Source: a virus. Taken from it: 21,483 nt of DNA. The number at the start of each line of letters is the position of its first letter. Position 1 is the stretch's first letter. The notes under the pieces are model-generated. The model ran no database searches, was not told the DNA's origin, and worked only from the letters and a program-made list of their open reading frames with translations. Position numbers and translations under genes: made by a program. Below are positions 19,183 to 21,483 of the stretch, in pieces. The stretch is from positions 1 through 21,483 of the IMG/VR virus record IMGVR_UViG_3300032291_000277; one strand, given 5' to 3'.

Positions 19183-20310
19183 GCTTTCACTTTCTACGCT
19201 AATTTTTGCGCGATTTTCTTCTTCCAGTTTAGCCTTCACTCGGTTGGCGTAAGCTAATGCCCTTTGTGCGGATCTTTTACTTGGACCAGATCCCCAAAGC
19301 AAATGAGCAACCACACCAGCACTTGGGTAGTTTTCGTTGCTTGGGTTTGCTGCTGGCGCATCTAGGTCTGATGTGTGTCGCGCGATCCAAGCTCCCATCC
19401 GCACCCATTTGTCAGCAGTCACATTTCCCGCAGCCATAGCACGAGCCTCGCGAATAGTTGCGTCTACTAAGCCATCTCCGCCTAAGCCCTGTTCGTAGTA
19501 GCGCAAGCCTTGTCGTGCTGCTGCTCTCATAAAGGCTGGTGGGGTTAGGTTTACTGCGCGATCTTCTAGGTCGGCAGATCTAGTTAGAGGCTGGATTTTA
19601 GTGAGCGTGGAGAATCTGTGTCCGACTAGGGTTTCGGTTTCGTTCCATTCGCCGTCTGCCTCACGATAGATTCGAATCAGCGCAGCAGGATCTTCAGGAG
19701 TTGCGTTGATAGAGAAACTGCTATCAGGAATACCTAGTGTGCCTTCTCGCATAATGTATTCGATACGACCTCGAGCGCGTCCGCCTGATGAGTTCCAAGA
19801 AACGAAGTCCCCTTCGGATAGAGCATTCGGTTCAGCCCTGTCTTCTTCTAGATCCTCAATAACATCTTCAGCTGGGTCTGTCGGTTCATTCGGGTCATCC
19901 ATGCTTTCTGGATCTTCTTCTTCCATAGTGTCAGCCTCGTAAGCAATCATTTCTGGTCTAGGGATTCGCTTTAGCTTTAGTATGTTGAGAATCATCAACT
20001 TGTCTTCTGGCGAATAGACCATGTTCTCGTCTAGCTCAAAAATACGCAATACCGCATACTCGCCGTTTACTTCTACAACTTGTGCCAGTATCTTTGGGTC
20101 ATCAACATTCCAGCTAACATAGTCCCCAATTTTTAGCTGACCGACTGCTGCGCGTTCGCCGTCAAATGGCTCATCGGTGCTAAGGCTAATTGCTACTGCT
20201 TGTTTGATTGCCGATGCCTTAGTTGTGTGACAGCCGTAAAAGCCATCTCCGCCATCTACGACAGCCCAGCCATCACACTCTGCGTTTTTGCCAGTTATGA
20301 AATAAGGCAT
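18457..20310 (-). CDS. Prohead maturation protease fused to long N-terminal region (S78)
   Basis: The 617-aa frame ends in a complete S78 prohead protease (about 377-540) that cleaves the capsid delta domain. Likely catalytic residues are His442 in LLWNHD, Ser491 or Ser493 in DSMSFGF, and Glu521 in LHEVSIVAFPAY. The N-terminal part is unusual: a CDGWAVVDGGDGFYGCHTTKASA segment (12-34), two SH3/Tudor-like barrels (KIGDYVSWN at about 60 and EGDFVSWNSSGGRARGRIE at about 165) linked by an acidic stretch (about 125-160), and a helical domain with YPSAGVVAHLLWGSGPSKR near 330-348. HK97 proteases are about 225 aa. An ATG at 19182 would give a 241-aa protease alone. It precedes the capsid gene, as expected. 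Confidence 0.85.
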   Translation of the reverse strand: MPYFITGKNAECDGWAVVDGGDGFYGCHTTKASAIKQAVAISLSTDEPFDGERAAVGQLKIGDYVSWNVDDPKILAQVVEVNGEYAVLRIFELDENMVYSPEDKLMILNILKLKRIPRPEMIAYEADTMEEEDPESMDDPNEPTDPAEDVIEDLEEDRAEPNALSEGDFVSWNSSGGRARGRIEYIMREGTLGIPDSSFSINATPEDPAALIRIYREADGEWNETETLVGHRFSTLTKIQPLTRSADLEDRAVNLTPPAFMRAAARQGLRYYEQGLGGDGLVDATIREARAMAAGNVTADKWVRMGAWIARHTSDLDAPAANPSNENYPSAGVVAHLLWGSGPSKRSAQRALAYANRVKAKLEEENRAKISVESESMAKVEQRVSVSEFEIREDASGMTFEGYAAIFDSPSEPLPFIERIKRGAFNRSLKQARNDIKLLWNHDTSAVLGSTRAGTLKLVEDDKGLRVSATLPNTTSGRDAAVLLKRGDVDSMSFGFSVPAGGDTWNQEGTERTLKSVRLHEVSIVAFPAYTSTAGTTSVRGLAALAERALLDVDELADAMLLLEEGKDLTPEAAELLRTAISELVPKAEQTSEAIAEDNGDLSMLELKKFKLKLMEM

Positions 20311-20582
20311 TAGTCCTGAGTCACCACCATAATTCGTAGATTACAATCATCATTTGCTATTGCGTAAAGATCGTCATTCGGACCAAGCGTAATGATGCTG
20401 GTTTGTGTTGCGACTGCGTGCATTCCGTTAGCAAGAGTCACACCCGAGTTGCCCAAAAAGATTTCTCTATTCTGACTGTGTTCGTGATTGTGAATACAAA
20501 CTTCTTGCGACATAGTTTTAGGTGGGACTACCAAAGTCCGCACATTCGCCACTAGGTCGTACGCGTAAGTCGTGACTGGCAT
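20310..20582 (-). CDS. Small beta-rich protein between portal and protease
   Basis: This 90-aa protein is composed of short strands: YAYDLVANVRTLVVP, EVCIHNHEHSQNREIFLGNSGVT and SIITLGPNDDLYAIANDDCNLRIMVVTQD. The IFLGN[SA]GVT-x2-NG pattern followed by a P-x2-DLYA strand recurs in small proteins near phage portal genes. I read it as a small beta-sandwich likely associated with the head, for example a decoration or accessory protein, but there is no direct evidence. Both ends use TAATG overlaps (20310 and 20582), so it is translated in strict coupling with portal and protease, which supports similar stoichiometric control. Confidence 0.6.
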   Translation of the reverse strand: MPVTTYAYDLVANVRTLVVPPKTMSQEVCIHNHEHSQNREIFLGNSGVTLANGMHAVATQTSIITLGPNDDLYAIANDDCNLRIMVVTQD

Positions 20583-21483
20583 TACTTAACCTCGTAAGCT
20601 GCTAGTGGATCTTCGGGATCTAGTTGCGCCAGCGCCTGAAGTTGGGTGCTTGGGACTCCTGTGTGAGTAATTGTCGGTAGCCCTAGCGCGTTGAGAACCT
20701 GTGCTGGATCGAATCCAGAGATTACTAGCTTCTGTGCCATGCTGACCTTCTTGTCCGTTCCAGTTAGCGCAGCGTCTTCGACATTGACATTCGCTAGTGG
20801 CACTCGGACCGTGTTAGCGCTTGGGTTGTCAATCGCCTGAAGATCCTCAAGCCTACGAACATCGTTGATTGTCAAGAAGCCTGACTGAAGACCGATACTG
20901 TAAGCGCTCATTCGTGAGTTGATGTCAGCGCGAAGTAGCCCATCTATGTTGAAGCGCAAGAAAGCGTTTTGTCCATTAGGACTTAGCGCTAGTAGAGGCG
21001 ATAGAGCGTTCTCGATTTTAGAAATGATTGGTCGTAGACCGTGAGTGACCCACGCCAAGTTGTTCTGTTCTACCGAAGCGTAAGAGTTAGTTCCTGATAG
21101 TCCTAGTAGGTGCGGTGGCACATTGAAAGCGCGAGCCACATCTTCTACTGCCATTCTTCGAGAGTCTAGGAACTGCGCCTGATCATTCGGAACATTTGTT
21201 GGTTTGTAAGTTGCGCCACCAGATAGAACACCAGTCTTATGCGACTTGCGAAGACCCTTGTGCTTTGCGTCAAATGCTGCTGCCAAACCCTGTGACTGCT
21301 CGAAGGTTAGATCGTGCGGGTACTCAATAATTCCGCTGGTGGTTGCGCCATGACCAAAGAATCTAGCTGCGTAAGTTTCTAGTGCTTTAGCCAAACCAAA
21401 GTTATCCTTTAGCGCGTCTACTCTGCTAACTCCGCGTAGGTGTCCTGGTCTTACAACATCAGGAATAAAGATTACTTCTTCGC
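20582..21483 (-). CDS. Portal protein (HK97 type), 5' end beyond window
   Basis: The frame is open to the right edge (299 codons seen), so the TTG at 21394 is not the true start. The portal forms the dodecameric DNA gate of the head. The visible part shows VIFIPDVVRPGHLRGVSRVD at the edge, then FFGHGATTSGIIEYP, GLRKSHKTGVLSGGATYKPTN, DSRRMAVEDVARAFNVPPHLLG and NSYASVEQNNLAWV. The last two blocks (R-x4-EDVARAFNVPPHLLG and the SYASVEQ-x3 segment) are hallmarks of HK97-type portals. The C-terminus becomes helical and then polar (DPAQVLNALGLPTITHTGV). Terminase genes would be expected to the right, outside the window. Confidence 0.92.
   Translation of the reverse strand, partial: EEVIFIPDVVRPGHLRGVSRVDALKDNFGLAKALETYAARFFGHGATTSGIIEYPHDLTFEQSQGLAAAFDAKHKGLRKSHKTGVLSGGATYKPTNVPNDQAQFLDSRRMAVEDVARAFNVPPHLLGLSGTNSYASVEQNNLAWVTHGLRPIISKIENALSPLLALSPNGQNAFLRFNIDGLLRADINSRMSAYSIGLQSGFLTINDVRRLEDLQAIDNPSANTVRVPLANVNVEDAALTGTDKKVSMAQKLVISGFDPAQVLNALGLPTITHTGVPSTQLQALAQLDPEDPLAAYEVK

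Noticed and set aside
18443-19439. Several plus-strand open frames opposite the protease
   Set aside because: Ser/Ala-rich mirror translations of a strongly conserved minus-strand gene; none has a supported start.
1-21483. CRISPR array, tRNA, integrase, att site or insertion sequence
   Set aside because: No regularly spaced repeats, cloverleaf-type sequence, recombinase motif or transposase was seen on reading both strands.

Overview
The window is part of a tailed phage genome, almost certainly a siphovirus infecting an actinobacterium. The host clue is a WhiB-family Fe-S regulator, a protein family confined to Actinobacteria and their phages. The moderate G+C content (mid-40s percent by eye) and the frequent CTA leucine codons do not fit high-GC soil actinomycetes. 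A lower-GC host, such as a freshwater actinobacterium, is plausible but is inference. No integrase, tRNA, CRISPR array or insertion sequence was seen.

All genes but one lie on the minus strand, so the biology reads from high to low coordinates. The head module comes first: portal (5' end cut by the window edge), a small beta-rich protein, a very large prohead protease fusion and a 67-aa protein. A 248-bp gap follows with a strong terminator, a candidate promoter and operator-like repeats. After it come a small ORF, a 54-aa two-helix membrane protein, a Cys-containing small protein and the HK97-fold major capsid protein. A terminator and a three-gene sugar cassette (GT4, GT2, compact nucleotide-sugar dehydrogenase) interrupt the virion genes. 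The tail module then resumes: gp6-like connector, tail terminator, major tail protein, two tail-assembly chaperone frames joined by a predicted -1 frameshift at CCCAAAA, a neck-like protein, tape measure (749 aa), minor tail protein and four small fibre-type proteins. Lysis follows, with an XhlA-like protein, an M23 endopeptidase and a holin.

The WhiB gene (plus strand, about 3865-4176) converges on the holin and overlaps its 3' end. It diverges from the leftward recombination and replication operon: YqaJ exonuclease, a hypothetical protein, a probable annealing protein, a coiled-coil protein, an HNH protein, a winged-helix replication protein, a small HNH-like zinc protein and a truncated conserved protein at the edge.

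The most notable observations are: a lambda-O-like arrangement of three 15-bp iterons beside an AT-rich stretch inside the replication gene; the frameshifted chaperone pair; the 617-aa protease fusion with a plausible internal start giving a normal 241-aa protease; the sugar cassette with a dehydrogenase lacking its UDP-binding domain; and the regulatory gap near 18.0-18.25 kb. Nine gene junctions use TAATG stop-start overlaps, so much of the virion operon is probably translationally coupled.
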